Shown here: one piece after another, positions 27,371 through 34,711 of the stretch
Layout: each line of letters begins with the position of its first letter
How positions within the stretch are numbered: position 1 is the stretch's first letter
Source of the DNA: an uncultured Candidatus Nitrosopumilus sp.
GTDB lineage: Archaea > Thermoproteota > Nitrososphaeria > Nitrososphaerales > Nitrosopumilaceae
Length of the DNA: 64,000 nucleotides
Reading direction: 5' to 3'
NCBI GenBank assembly: GCA_951812645.1
Contig: CATOSM010000001.1
Location: 847,560-911,559, forward strand
Notes under the pieces: model-generated
Told to the model about the DNA's origin: nothing
Databases searched by the model: none
What the model saw: the letters and a program-made list of their open reading frames with translations, nothing else
Made by a program: the position numbers and the translations under genes

Positions 27371-28135
27371 ATGATGAAAATTGAGGAATACCTGGAAACG
27401 CTTCCAGACAATTTGTTGAGTGGGGAAGATATTCAGATATCTGAAAAATCTTTTAGAGATATTTTTAAGTTTGTAAATTTAGGCAATGATGATGTTTTTT
27501 ATCATTTAGGTTGTGGAAGCGAAAGAGGAATCAAAATAGCTTTTGAAGAATTTGGGGTGAAAAAAGCAATTGGAATTGATAACAATGCTGGAAAAATAAA
27601 CCTGGCAAAAGAAAACATTAAGGAAAAAAGTGTCAAAGCAGAATTAGTTTGTGACAACATTCAAGATGCAGATATTTCAAATGCATCTGTAATTTTGTTC
27701 TGGTTTACAGATGAAAATATAATCGATGCGATGATGGAAAAATTTGGAGAACTTGAACAGGATGCAAAAATAATTACGATTTGGGGACCTCTTCCAGAAT
27801 GTTTGCCAGATAAAGTGGAATTTCCATACATCATGAATAAAACTCCATTCAAAAAGGCAGAAAATTTGCAAGAGCAATTACTATCAATTTTCGGTGTAAA
27901 ATGTGTGGATTTTGTCACGGCATGGGAATTTGCTGAGAGATATACCAAAGCAATCGGGATGCCAGAAATTAAAAATGATCGATTTTTAACGATCATTCAA
28001 ACTTTGACAATCTGGATTAATGCAAAAAAACTTGGTGTAGCATGTGGAGATGAGATCCCCGAATCAATTCAAACATACGTCAATATTATGAAAATGCATT
28101 TTGGCATAGATTTTGAACATCTTTTAAAAGAATAA
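27371..28135 (+). CDS. SAM-dependent methyltransferase-like protein
   Basis: 254 residues. The SAM-binding Rossmann motif I is VFYHLGCGSERGIKIAF (about 42-57), motif II AIGIDNNAGKINLAKENI (acidic Asp binds ribose), and motif IV is SNASVILFWFTDENII. These fit a class I methyltransferase of the kind that includes histone- and protein-lysine-like Dot1 relatives, but the substrate cannot be named. The C-terminal 110 residues (ERYTKAIGMPEIKNDRF) form a helical cap. ATG codons at 27371 and 27374 are both in frame; the first is taken. Confidence 0.7.
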   Translation: MMKIEEYLETLPDNLLSGEDIQISEKSFRDIFKFVNLGNDDVFYHLGCGSERGIKIAFEEFGVKKAIGIDNNAGKINLAKENIKEKSVKAELVCDNIQDADISNASVILFWFTDENIIDAMMEKFGELEQDAKIITIWGPLPECLPDKVEFPYIMNKTPFKKAENLQEQLLSIFGVKCVDFVTAWEFAERYTKAIGMPEIKNDRFLTIIQTLTIWINAKKLGVACGDEIPESIQTYVNIMKMHFGIDFEHLLKE

Positions 28136-28175
28136 TTTGTGTAATCCTTTTATTTTGTTTTTATACAAATCATGT

Positions 28176-28523
28176 ATGGAAGGTAGAATTAACATCAATG
28201 TTTCTGCAATCGATTACGATAAAACAAGTAAGGCATTAACTCGTCAGTTATCACTCTTAGAAGAGATGGTGCATGGGGGAGATGATTTTGTTATGACTGA
28301 TTCAGAATTTGCGTTTGGATGGCATTTTTTTGTATTAAGCGTGAATAGAACGTTAGTAGAAAAATTAGCTGAAATGATGGGACCTGATTTTGAAAAATTG
28401 AAAGGAAAAGGGAATGAAAAGAAGTTTTTGACATGGTTGGCAAATAATGTGGAAGAAAAATATCCAAGATTCAAGTTGGCCATAAAAGAAGAGATGGAAT
28501 CAGGTAAATTCGGTATTTTTTAA
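28176..28523 (+). CDS. hypothetical protein, 115 aa
   Basis: Start chosen at ATG 28176 (MEGRININVSAIDYDKT); an upstream in-frame ATG-like start would add 13 hydrophobic residues with no support. The protein is soluble and helical with a strong Trp/Phe region (FAFGWHFFVLSVNRTLVEKL) and a C-terminal KYPRFKLAIKEEMESGKFGIF. No motif or family recognised. It follows the methyltransferase gene after 40 bp and precedes tRNA-His on the other strand. Confidence 0.6.
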   Translation: MEGRININVSAIDYDKTSKALTRQLSLLEEMVHGGDDFVMTDSEFAFGWHFFVLSVNRTLVEKLAEMMGPDFEKLKGKGNEKKFLTWLANNVEEKYPRFKLAIKEEMESGKFGIF

Positions 28524-28533
28524 GATTATAGAG

Positions 28534-28606
28534 GGCCCTCGAGGGGAATCGAACTCCTGTCCGAGGATCCACAATCCTCTATACTAACCACTGTACTACG
28601 AAGGCC
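28534..28606 (-). tRNA. tRNA-His (GTG)
   Basis: Minus strand. The anticodon loop TTGTGGA between GAGGA and TCCTC gives GTG. Folding with T-loop TTCGATT puts the acceptor stem at GCCTTCG/CGAGGGC and leaves an extra 5' G (28606) opposite C73 (28534), the G-1:C73 identity pair special to tRNA-His, here genome-encoded. The T stem AGGAG/CCCCT has one A-C mismatch. CCA is not encoded. Confidence 0.93.
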
Positions 28607-28699
28607 ACAAAAGAGAAATCTGTTCATCCAGTAATAATCTTTAAGATCATGTTGAAAATTGGGCTGTAGATTTATTATTGACTAGGTAAAACTGGCTGT

Positions 28700-28783
28700 A
28701 TGCGTTTATGGTGGATTGCAATGGGAATAACGGCAGGATTAACATGGGTTGGAATGAATCATTTTCTACCGTGGGTACAATGA
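28700..28783 (+). CDS. 27-residue membrane miniprotein
   Basis: ATG 28700 to TGA 28781-28783. The product MRLWWIAMGITAGLTWVGMN... is one predicted transmembrane helix with flanking Trp residues and ends in FLPWVQ. A TATA-like tttattat at about 28671-28678 sits 22-29 bp before the ATG, suitable for a leaderless archaeal transcript. No homologue known to me. It fills an otherwise empty 260 bp between tRNA-His and the CorA-like gene. Confidence 0.35.
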   Translation: MRLWWIAMGITAGLTWVGMNHFLPWVQ

Positions 28784-28839
28784 ATAGTTTATTCAGACAA
28801 ACCCAGCCTCAAGTTTAGAATTGATTTTCGTTATGCCAT

Positions 28840-28849
28840 AGCGATCGCT
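28840..28849. promoter_or_regulatory. palindrome agcgatcgct before CorA-like gene promoter
   Basis: A perfect 10-bp palindrome directly upstream of the TATA-like tttaaat at about 28849-28855, which is about 25 bp before ATG 28881. GC-rich symmetry within AT-rich DNA could mark an operator for the Mg transporter gene. No regulator is known here. Confidence 0.25.
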
Positions 28850-28880
28850 TTAAATTTGTCAGATTGGGGTGTTTTTCGAC

Positions 28881-29900
28881 ATGAGAAAAGGTTTCATCAC
28901 AAACAGGTTACGTTCAAATAAAAAACCAATGGAGGCCCCTATTGAAAGCAAAATTGAAGCCATTCAAGGAAAAGAATTCGTATGGATTGATTTGCAGAAT
29001 CCCGATAGAAACGACGTTGAAAAATTAGCTGAAAGATACGATTTCAACGCATTGAACATAGAAGATTGTATGACAAAATTTGAACTCCCAAAATTAGACA
29101 GTTATGATGATCATTTCTTTGTGATTCTGCATTTTCCACCATTGGCACAAAAAGTAGGAATATCAAAAAACAGTCAATTATCAATATTTGTAGGAAAGAA
29201 TTTCTTGGTCACTGTTCATCAAGGAGATCTTAAACCACTTGTAGAGTTAGTGGACATATGCAAAACAGATGCAGATCAAGATAGGAAAGACAGGCTGTTA
29301 GGAAAATCTTCAGGATTGCTATTGCATGAAATATTGGACGTTCTAGTAGACGATCTGTTACACACATCAAGAAAAATTATTGCAAATTTAGACGAAATAG
29401 AAGATAGGGTGTTTGATGAAACAAAACCAGTGGCAAGGAGTATTGCCTTACTTAGAAGAGAGATTAACAGGCTAAGAAGAATAGCCAATCCGTTAAAGAA
29501 ATTTGTTTTAGAAATAGCAAAAAACGTAAAACGGTTTTCTCGTGAGGATGACGAACTCATATTATACTATGATGATGTAATTGATCATATCGACAAAGTG
29601 ATTGAAACGTTAGAAGAATCCAGAGAGACTATGGAAATCTACAAAGACACAGATTTTGTGTTAAGCACTGAGAAAACAAACAAAGTTCTTGCGGTATTGA
29701 CAATAATTTTCACTCTGGCCATCCCATCAACGGTGATCGGCACATTTTATGGAATGAATGTGGATTTGCCCGGAGGAATCGGGAATGACTCGATGGTTTT
29801 AGGTCCATTTACTACTTTCATAGTTGTAATAATTGCATCAGCAATACCTGCAGTCATGATGTTTACATATTTCAAGAAATTGGGATGGATTAGTAGTTAA
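28881..29900 (+). CDS. CorA-type divalent cation (Mg/Co) transporter
   Basis: About 339 residues from ATG 28881 (MRKGFITNRLRS); a GTG at 28869 adds four residues. The cytoplasmic funnel domain includes FVWIDLQNPDRNDVEKL and LDSYDDHFFVILHFPP. Two C-terminal membrane helices follow: VLTIIFTLAIPSTVIGTFYGMN, with the diagnostic GMN (YGMN) gate motif, and TFIVVIIASAIPAVMMFTYF, ending in a basic KKLGW tail. The family forms pentameric Mg2+ channels. A TATA-like box precedes the ATG by about 25 bp. Confidence 0.92.
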   Translation: MRKGFITNRLRSNKKPMEAPIESKIEAIQGKEFVWIDLQNPDRNDVEKLAERYDFNALNIEDCMTKFELPKLDSYDDHFFVILHFPPLAQKVGISKNSQLSIFVGKNFLVTVHQGDLKPLVELVDICKTDADQDRKDRLLGKSSGLLLHEILDVLVDDLLHTSRKIIANLDEIEDRVFDETKPVARSIALLRREINRLRRIANPLKKFVLEIAKNVKRFSREDDELILYYDDVIDHIDKVIETLEESRETMEIYKDTDFVLSTEKTNKVLAVLTIIFTLAIPSTVIGTFYGMNVDLPGGIGNDSMVLGPFTTFIVVIIASAIPAVMMFTYFKKLGWISS

Positions 29901-29967
29901 AAACAAAAAATTAGGATCCGTTCCGAAAAATAAGCTTAGATAAATACAAGATAATTTTATCTAAACC

Positions 29968-30228
29968 ATGGGGAAAATTAAAATTCGAACTGGCAGGGGC
30001 ACTGGAACTATTGAAGTTGACGATGATGCCTCAAAATGGTCTGGAGATGACTTCAAAAAGATCCAAGAAGCAAGAAGAAAAGCAGCATCAAATAGGACTG
30101 TTTCGTCAGGCAGAGGCACCGGTTCTAGAAAACTAGGCGACGCGCCTGCAACAAAAAAAGTGACCAGTACTAAGGGAATGACCAGAAGTACAGGCAGAGG
30201 CACCGGTTCTAGAAAAAGCAGAGGATAA
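29968..30228 (+). CDS. small basic protein with GRGTG repeats, 86 aa
   Basis: 86 residues, strongly basic in the second half. The first 40 residues (IKIRTGRGTGTIEVDDDASKW ... EARRKAASN) may be folded; the rest is low-complexity with GRGTG at three places and GRGTGSRK twice. RG/RK-rich tails often bind nucleic acid. No family recognised. DNA-level duplication of 26 bp (30107-30132 and 30191-30216) codes for the GRGTGSRK repeats. A TATA-like tttatct lies only about 12 bp before the ATG. The gene stands alone between the CorA-like and transaldolase genes. Confidence 0.6.
   Translation: MGKIKIRTGRGTGTIEVDDDASKWSGDDFKKIQEARRKAASNRTVSSGRGTGSRKLGDAPATKKVTSTKGMTRSTGRGTGSRKSRG
30107..30216 (+). repeat. 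26-bp direct repeat inside the 86-aa gene
   Basis: Two perfect 26-bp copies, 30107-30132 and 30191-30216, begin caggcagaggcacc and end ttctagaaaa. The 84-bp spacing is a multiple of three, so the peptide GRGTGSRK is repeated in frame. Confidence 0.95.
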
Positions 30229-30286
30229 AGGGACTAACAGTAATTTTTCATTAAAGGTTTTTCTTTAATCTTCTCAAAAAATTTTA

Positions 30287-30952
30287 TTAGATTTTAACAT
30301 CTGGGTTTCCAGATTTCATTTTTTCCCAATCAGCAAGGAAATTCCCTAAACCGATTTTTGTCAATGGATGTAGCATCATTTTATCCAATACTCCCGGAGG
30401 TAATGTAACAACATCGGCGCCTATTTTTGCAGCATCGACAACATGTAATGGATGGCGTACACTTGCAACAAGAATCTGGGTTCCAAAGTTATAATTTGAA
30501 AAAATTTCTTTAATTTCAGAAATCAACTCCATGCCGTTTTGACCAACATCGTCTAATCTACCAATAAACGGGCTAACATATTTTGCTCCAGATTTTGCAG
30601 CAAGTAAAGCCTGATTTGCAGAAAAGATCAATGTGACATTTACAGGAATGCCTTCAGATGAAAGAGATTTGCATGCTTTAAGACCGTCAGGGGTCATTGG
30701 AACTTTCACAACAACATTGTCACCGTGTTGACGAAGACGCTTACCTTCCTCCACCATTCCAGAATATTCAGTGCTAAGAACTTCCAAACTTACATCGCCT
30801 TTGATGATTTTTGTAATTTCCTCCATGGCATCTTTTGGATTGCCACCTTCTTTGTACATTAGAGAGGGATTGGTTGTAATCCCATCCAGCAATCCCATAT
30901 CATTGAATTTTTTTATAGATTCAAGATTGGCAGTGTCAAGAAAAATTTTCAT
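30287..30952 (-). CDS. tal: transaldolase (TalC/Fsa type)
   Basis: 221 residues, the short class of transaldolase/fructose-6-phosphate aldolase. Starts MKIFLDTANLESIKKF with the catalytic Asp, then LDGITTNPSLMYKEG, the Schiff-base Lys in NVVVKVPMTPDGLKA, and VSPFIGRLDDVG. It swaps three-carbon units in the non-oxidative pentose-phosphate pathway. The start overlaps the end of the transketolase C-subunit gene by four bases (30949-30952), so tal is the last gene of a tkt-tkt-tal operon on the minus strand. Confidence 0.93.
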   Translation of the reverse strand: MKIFLDTANLESIKKFNDMGLLDGITTNPSLMYKEGGNPKDAMEEITKIIKGDVSLEVLSTEYSGMVEEGKRLRQHGDNVVVKVPMTPDGLKACKSLSSEGIPVNVTLIFSANQALLAAKSGAKYVSPFIGRLDDVGQNGMELISEIKEIFSNYNFGTQILVASVRHPLHVVDAAKIGADVVTLPPGVLDKMMLHPLTKIGLGNFLADWEKMKSGNPDVKI

Positions 30953-31923
30953 AACTTTTTGCTCCTAATTTCCTTGGCTTGTCTTGCCATATTAAAAGAT
31001 GTTATTCCATGCTTTTCTAAGAGCAAGGGAATTTCATCGTCACGTGCAGATTCTCCAAACATGTCTTGGGCTCCAATTCTCTTAAGTGGCACAGGGTAAG
31101 ATTCAGAAACAGATTCCGCTACTGCAGAACCCATACCGCCTACAATGTTGTGTTCCTCAGTTGTTACAATACAACCAGTTTCTCTAGCTGCTTTTTCTAA
31201 AAGATCATTGTCTATTGGTTTGATTGAAAATATATCCAAAACCCTACAGGAAATGCCTTCTTGTTGTAAAGATTCAGCAGCTTCCAAGGCCATTCGAACG
31301 GTGATACCGCATGCAGCTATAGTGCAATCAGAGCCATCCCGTAAAGTAATTCCCTTGCCAATTTGGAAATCTTGGGAGTCGGTATGGACTAACGGAGTTT
31401 TTGATCTGGCCATTCTCATATAAAATGGGCCATATTCTCTTGCCATAAGTCGGGTCAGTTTTGAAACTGCAATAGTATCAGCAGGAATGAAGACTCGGAA
31501 GTTTGGAATGACTCTCATTATTGCAATATCTTCAAGTTGCTGGTGAGAGCCGCCATCAGGCCCTACAGACAAACCGCCATGAGAAGTAACTAATTTTACG
31601 TCAAGGCCTTTTTTGCCAGGAGGTGACGGATAGGCTACATTGTTTCTGATTTGATCAACTGCTCTACCAGGCAAAAATATTGCATAAGTACTAGCAAAGG
31701 AAATCTTTCCAGATGCGGCTAATCCGGCAGACATTGTAACAAGATTGGCTTCTGCAATACCTACATTAAAAAATCGATTAGGAAACTCTTTTCCAAATCC
31801 AGAGGTTTTTAGCGAATCAGTTGTATCAGCACCCAAAACAACCACATCGGAATTTTCTTTCCCTACTTGAATTAGGGATTTAGAATATTCTGAACGCATG
31901 TCAGTCATTGTCGGTTCATTCAA
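30949..31923 (-). CDS. transketolase, C-terminal subunit
   Basis: 324 residues holding the pyrimidine-binding and C-terminal domains of a split transketolase. Key points: MNEPTMTDMRSEYSKSL start, NVGIAEANLVTMSAGLAASGKISFASTYAIF (the catalytic Glu that activates thiamine diphosphate is in GIAEAN), SHGGLSVGPDGGSHQQLEDIA and TIAACGITVRMALEAA, then VTTEEHNIVGGMGSAVAE. It needs the separate N-subunit at 31920-33593, with which it overlaps by four bases. Together they move two-carbon units between sugar phosphates. Confidence 0.93.
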   Translation of the reverse strand: MNEPTMTDMRSEYSKSLIQVGKENSDVVVLGADTTDSLKTSGFGKEFPNRFFNVGIAEANLVTMSAGLAASGKISFASTYAIFLPGRAVDQIRNNVAYPSPPGKKGLDVKLVTSHGGLSVGPDGGSHQQLEDIAIMRVIPNFRVFIPADTIAVSKLTRLMAREYGPFYMRMARSKTPLVHTDSQDFQIGKGITLRDGSDCTIAACGITVRMALEAAESLQQEGISCRVLDIFSIKPIDNDLLEKAARETGCIVTTEEHNIVGGMGSAVAESVSESYPVPLKRIGAQDMFGESARDDEIPLLLEKHGITSFNMARQAKEIRSKKL

Positions 31924-33593
31924 ATGTATCCAGCCTCCTGTGCAATTTTTTTAATTTGCTCTTGTTTTTCACCTATAACATGCAAGCCAATCCATTTGTT
32001 TACTAAATCACCCCCACCCAATTCATTTGCCTTAGCAAGTAGACTGTGTCTTCTAGATTTCAAAACTTGAGTTCTAAAGTCCCCAATAGCAGCTCTAACA
32101 TCTTGCTGACCAATAATGGCACCGCCGCCTACAAAGGCGCGTGCGCCATCAGCAAATACTGAACCGATATTTTCAAGATTTACACCTCCATCAGCCTCAA
32201 CATAACCTGAAAAATTATTCTCCTTTAAGACAGGATTTAATCTGGACATCTTAGCATGTGTTTCTTCAATGTATCTTTGTCCAGATTTTCCAGGTACGAC
32301 AGACATGACAATTAATTGATCAAGGGATTCTAAAAATTCGTAAGACCATTCAGGTAATTCAGTATCGGGATTCATTGCAAAACCAACACCGACTTGATTT
32401 TGTTTTAATAAGTCATGAATTTCACCAAAACTAGATTCATCAGTGACCTCAGCATGAACAGTGATTATATCACTGCCAGCATCAACGTAGTCTGCAACAT
32501 GTTTAACAGGATCATTTATCATCAAATGAGTGTCAAATGGAATTACAGTTAGCGGTCTTAATTCTTTGATTTTTGTATGATCAAATGTTTTTGTTGGAAC
32601 AAACTGTCCATCCATGACGTCAAGATGGATATAATCGGCCCTGCCAGTCACACAGCGTTTAATTTCGTTTTCCAAGTCTGTCACATCACCTGCAATAATA
32701 GAGGGTGAGATCATAAATTGGGAATCTAATTCAAGATTAATTATTGGAACGACGTCATAACTGGGAGCTTTTCCATGCCACTTGGGATTGTCTTCCATGT
32801 GCTCAACTGATTTTCCTTTGATCGTTCTAGAAATGATCATGGTAGGTATGCCTTTTGTTGCATTTGCCTTTGCAATAGCCGCATCAATTTGTTCTACTCT
32901 GTGTCCATCAATCTCAATAACATTCCAGCCAAAAGATCTCCACTTATCACCAGTTTTCCAACGTGATGCATCTTTCCACATTTCTGAAAGATTATCCCCC
33001 TCCAACTTCTCATCAAGAGGCATTATTTTTTCAGTGTAAGAATCTTGTTGAATAAAATTCCTATCAAGAAAGGCAGTAAGATTATCAACTTTGTATTTTG
33101 AGGCAGTCATTGCAGCCTCCCAAACTTGCCCTTCGTCAGATTCTCCATCTCCAATGATTGTATACACGCGGTGATCTTTAGAATCAATTTTTGCAGCAAG
33201 TGCGATACCCACAGAATACGATAGGCCGGTGCCCAGAGAACCCCCACAAAATTCTACCCCAGGACACTTGAGATCCGGATGTCCTTGTAATCTACTGCCA
33301 AATTTACGTAAAGTCTCAATTTCAGATTCTGGAAAATATCCTGCAACCGCCATATTAGAAAATAATCCAGGGGCGGCATGTCCTTTTGATAAAACTAAGC
33401 GATCACGATCTTTCCATTGTGGATTTTTAGGATCAAATTTCAGATATTTGTTAAACAGACATCCTAAAATTTCTGCCATTGAGAATGAACCGCCGGGATG
33501 GCCGGATCCAGCTGTGCTGGTTCCTTTAATGACCAATTTACGAGCTCTAAGAATATTTTTCTTAGTTTGATAGTAATTGAGCCCCATTTGCAA
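31920..33593 (-). CDS. transketolase N-terminal subunit fused to ribulose-phosphate 3-epimerase
   Basis: 557 residues, two enzymes in one chain. Residues 1-290 are the thiamine-diphosphate domain: GSGHPGGSFSMAE, LSKGHAAPGLF, GGSLGTGLSYSVG and the GDGESDEGQ ... DRN (148-179) cofactor motif. Residues 295-505 form a ribulose-phosphate epimerase barrel: ISPSIIAGDVTDLENE, YIHLDVMDGQFVPTKTF (metal His323, Asp325), FDTHLMINDP (His356), VMSVVPGKSGQRYIEE and EADGGVNLENIG (Asp468). The last 50 residues (LVNKWIGLHVIGEKQEQI) match neither. The fusion would pass products between two pentose-phosphate steps. TTG/ATG start choice near 33587-33593 is uncertain. First gene of the operon. Confidence 0.9.
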   Translation of the reverse strand: MQMGLNYYQTKKNILRARKLVIKGTSTAGSGHPGGSFSMAEILGCLFNKYLKFDPKNPQWKDRDRLVLSKGHAAPGLFSNMAVAGYFPESEIETLRKFGSRLQGHPDLKCPGVEFCGGSLGTGLSYSVGIALAAKIDSKDHRVYTIIGDGESDEGQVWEAAMTASKYKVDNLTAFLDRNFIQQDSYTEKIMPLDEKLEGDNLSEMWKDASRWKTGDKWRSFGWNVIEIDGHRVEQIDAAIAKANATKGIPTMIISRTIKGKSVEHMEDNPKWHGKAPSYDVVPIINLELDSQFMISPSIIAGDVTDLENEIKRCVTGRADYIHLDVMDGQFVPTKTFDHTKIKELRPLTVIPFDTHLMINDPVKHVADYVDAGSDIITVHAEVTDESSFGEIHDLLKQNQVGVGFAMNPDTELPEWSYEFLESLDQLIVMSVVPGKSGQRYIEETHAKMSRLNPVLKENNFSGYVEADGGVNLENIGSVFADGARAFVGGGAIIGQQDVRAAIGDFRTQVLKSRRHSLLAKANELGGGDLVNKWIGLHVIGEKQEQIKKIAQEAGYI

Positions 33594-33761
33594 CGTTATG
33601 CTTGTAAATCGAATAAAAATCTACTTCTAAAATTAATAGTAAGTTTTGAGGAAAACATCTCAAAAATATTAAACGGTTCAATCATGAAATTAGGGTTCTG
33701 CCCCATCCAACATAAATTTTAAAAGTTCAGATAGTGATTTTTTTGTTCCATATTTTAAATT

Positions 33762-34221
33762 CTATTCTTTAGCAAGACGATCATAGAATTTCCATTCAGA
33801 TTCATCTTTTTTTGGATGAGTTATCATCATGTTTTCAAATTCTACAGGATCCCAGTCTACTGGACGCATCATACCCATTCATTTGGGTTAGTTTTCCATT
33901 TTTCATTTCAAACGGATATGATTTACACGCACCAGGTTTGAAATCATTTACAGCACATCTAAAAACATCTTTGGTTTCTTCAAGAGATTCACAGCCGCCA
34001 TTTTTTTGTTTTAAGGCAAGATCCATCAAGCCTTCCCTGACTTGGACACCTAAAGAGCAATCTTTTGCACCACGAGTTTCCAAAAAACTTTGAAGAGTTA
34101 ATCTCAATCCTTTAGACAATCCATAGGCATCATGCGCATCAACAAATATCACACATCCCTTACAGCAACCTGTATGGCATGAGGCACAAGTAAACCCTTC
34201 AGGATTTAGACCGTCTATCAT
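33762..34221 (-). pseudogene. YkgJ-type cysteine-cluster protein with C-terminal frameshift
   Basis: ATG 34221 begins a frame with the metal-chelating pattern CASCHTGCCKGC (CxxCxxxCC), then CSLGVQVREG and CESLEETKDVFRCAVNDFKPGACKSYPFEM, typical of the YkgJ/UPF0153 zinc- or iron-chelating family. The frame ends at 33835. A neighbouring frame continues MMRPVDWDPVEFENMM to ITHPKKDESEWKFYDRLAKE with a stop at 33762-33764 and reads like the natural C-terminus. One base has therefore shifted near 33865-33885, either a real mutation or a sequencing error. If translated as is, the product is 128 residues with an altered tail. Confidence 0.6.
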
Positions 34222-34298
34222 GGGTGTCGTAAAATGTCAAAATAGATTTGATTTGTTAGATCTGTAAAATATTAATTTGGATAATACCACATATCATC

Positions 34299-34688
34299 AT
34301 GGAGATTAGCAAAAACATTCCAATAGTGCTGTTTGACAACCAATGCTATTTGTGCATGAAATTTGCAAAAATGGTTAGTTTTTTTGCAAGAGACAGAATA
34401 GCAATCATAGGACACTATTCAGAATTTGGTGAAAAAATAAGAAGTGATATTTTAGAGGAAGACGCTTTGGACATGTTTTGGTTTATTGACAAAAGGAGAG
34501 CATGTGGAGGAAGGGCAGCTTTGTTTCCGCTAATCAAGTCAATTTTACTTGAAAAAACAAAAAAAATGTCAAATATTAGAATTGAAGACGGATGCCAATA
34601 CGAATGTAAAGCGGCAAAGGCAGTTTTTGTTAGATCAGCGAGTCTGATCACCAATAGCAGAACGATAGATCTAAGTAAATCTAAATAA
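34299..34688 (+). CDS. DCC-family (DUF393) thiol-oxidoreductase-like protein
   Basis: 129 residues. The N-terminal IPIVLFDNQCYLCMKFAKMV matches the DxxCxxC motif that names the DCC/DUF393 family (here FDNQCYLC). The middle MFWFIDKRRACGGRAAL fits its second conserved block with an extra Cys. Members are thought to be thioredoxin-like thiol oxidoreductases, role unproven. It diverges from the YkgJ-like gene, and pepA follows 23 bp downstream. Normal length for the family. Confidence 0.78.
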   Translation: MEISKNIPIVLFDNQCYLCMKFAKMVSFFARDRIAIIGHYSEFGEKIRSDILEEDALDMFWFIDKRRACGGRAALFPLIKSILLEKTKKMSNIRIEDGCQYECKAAKAVFVRSASLITNSRTIDLSKSK

Positions 34689-34711
34689 TACTTTAAGAAA
34701 AGAACCTTGCA

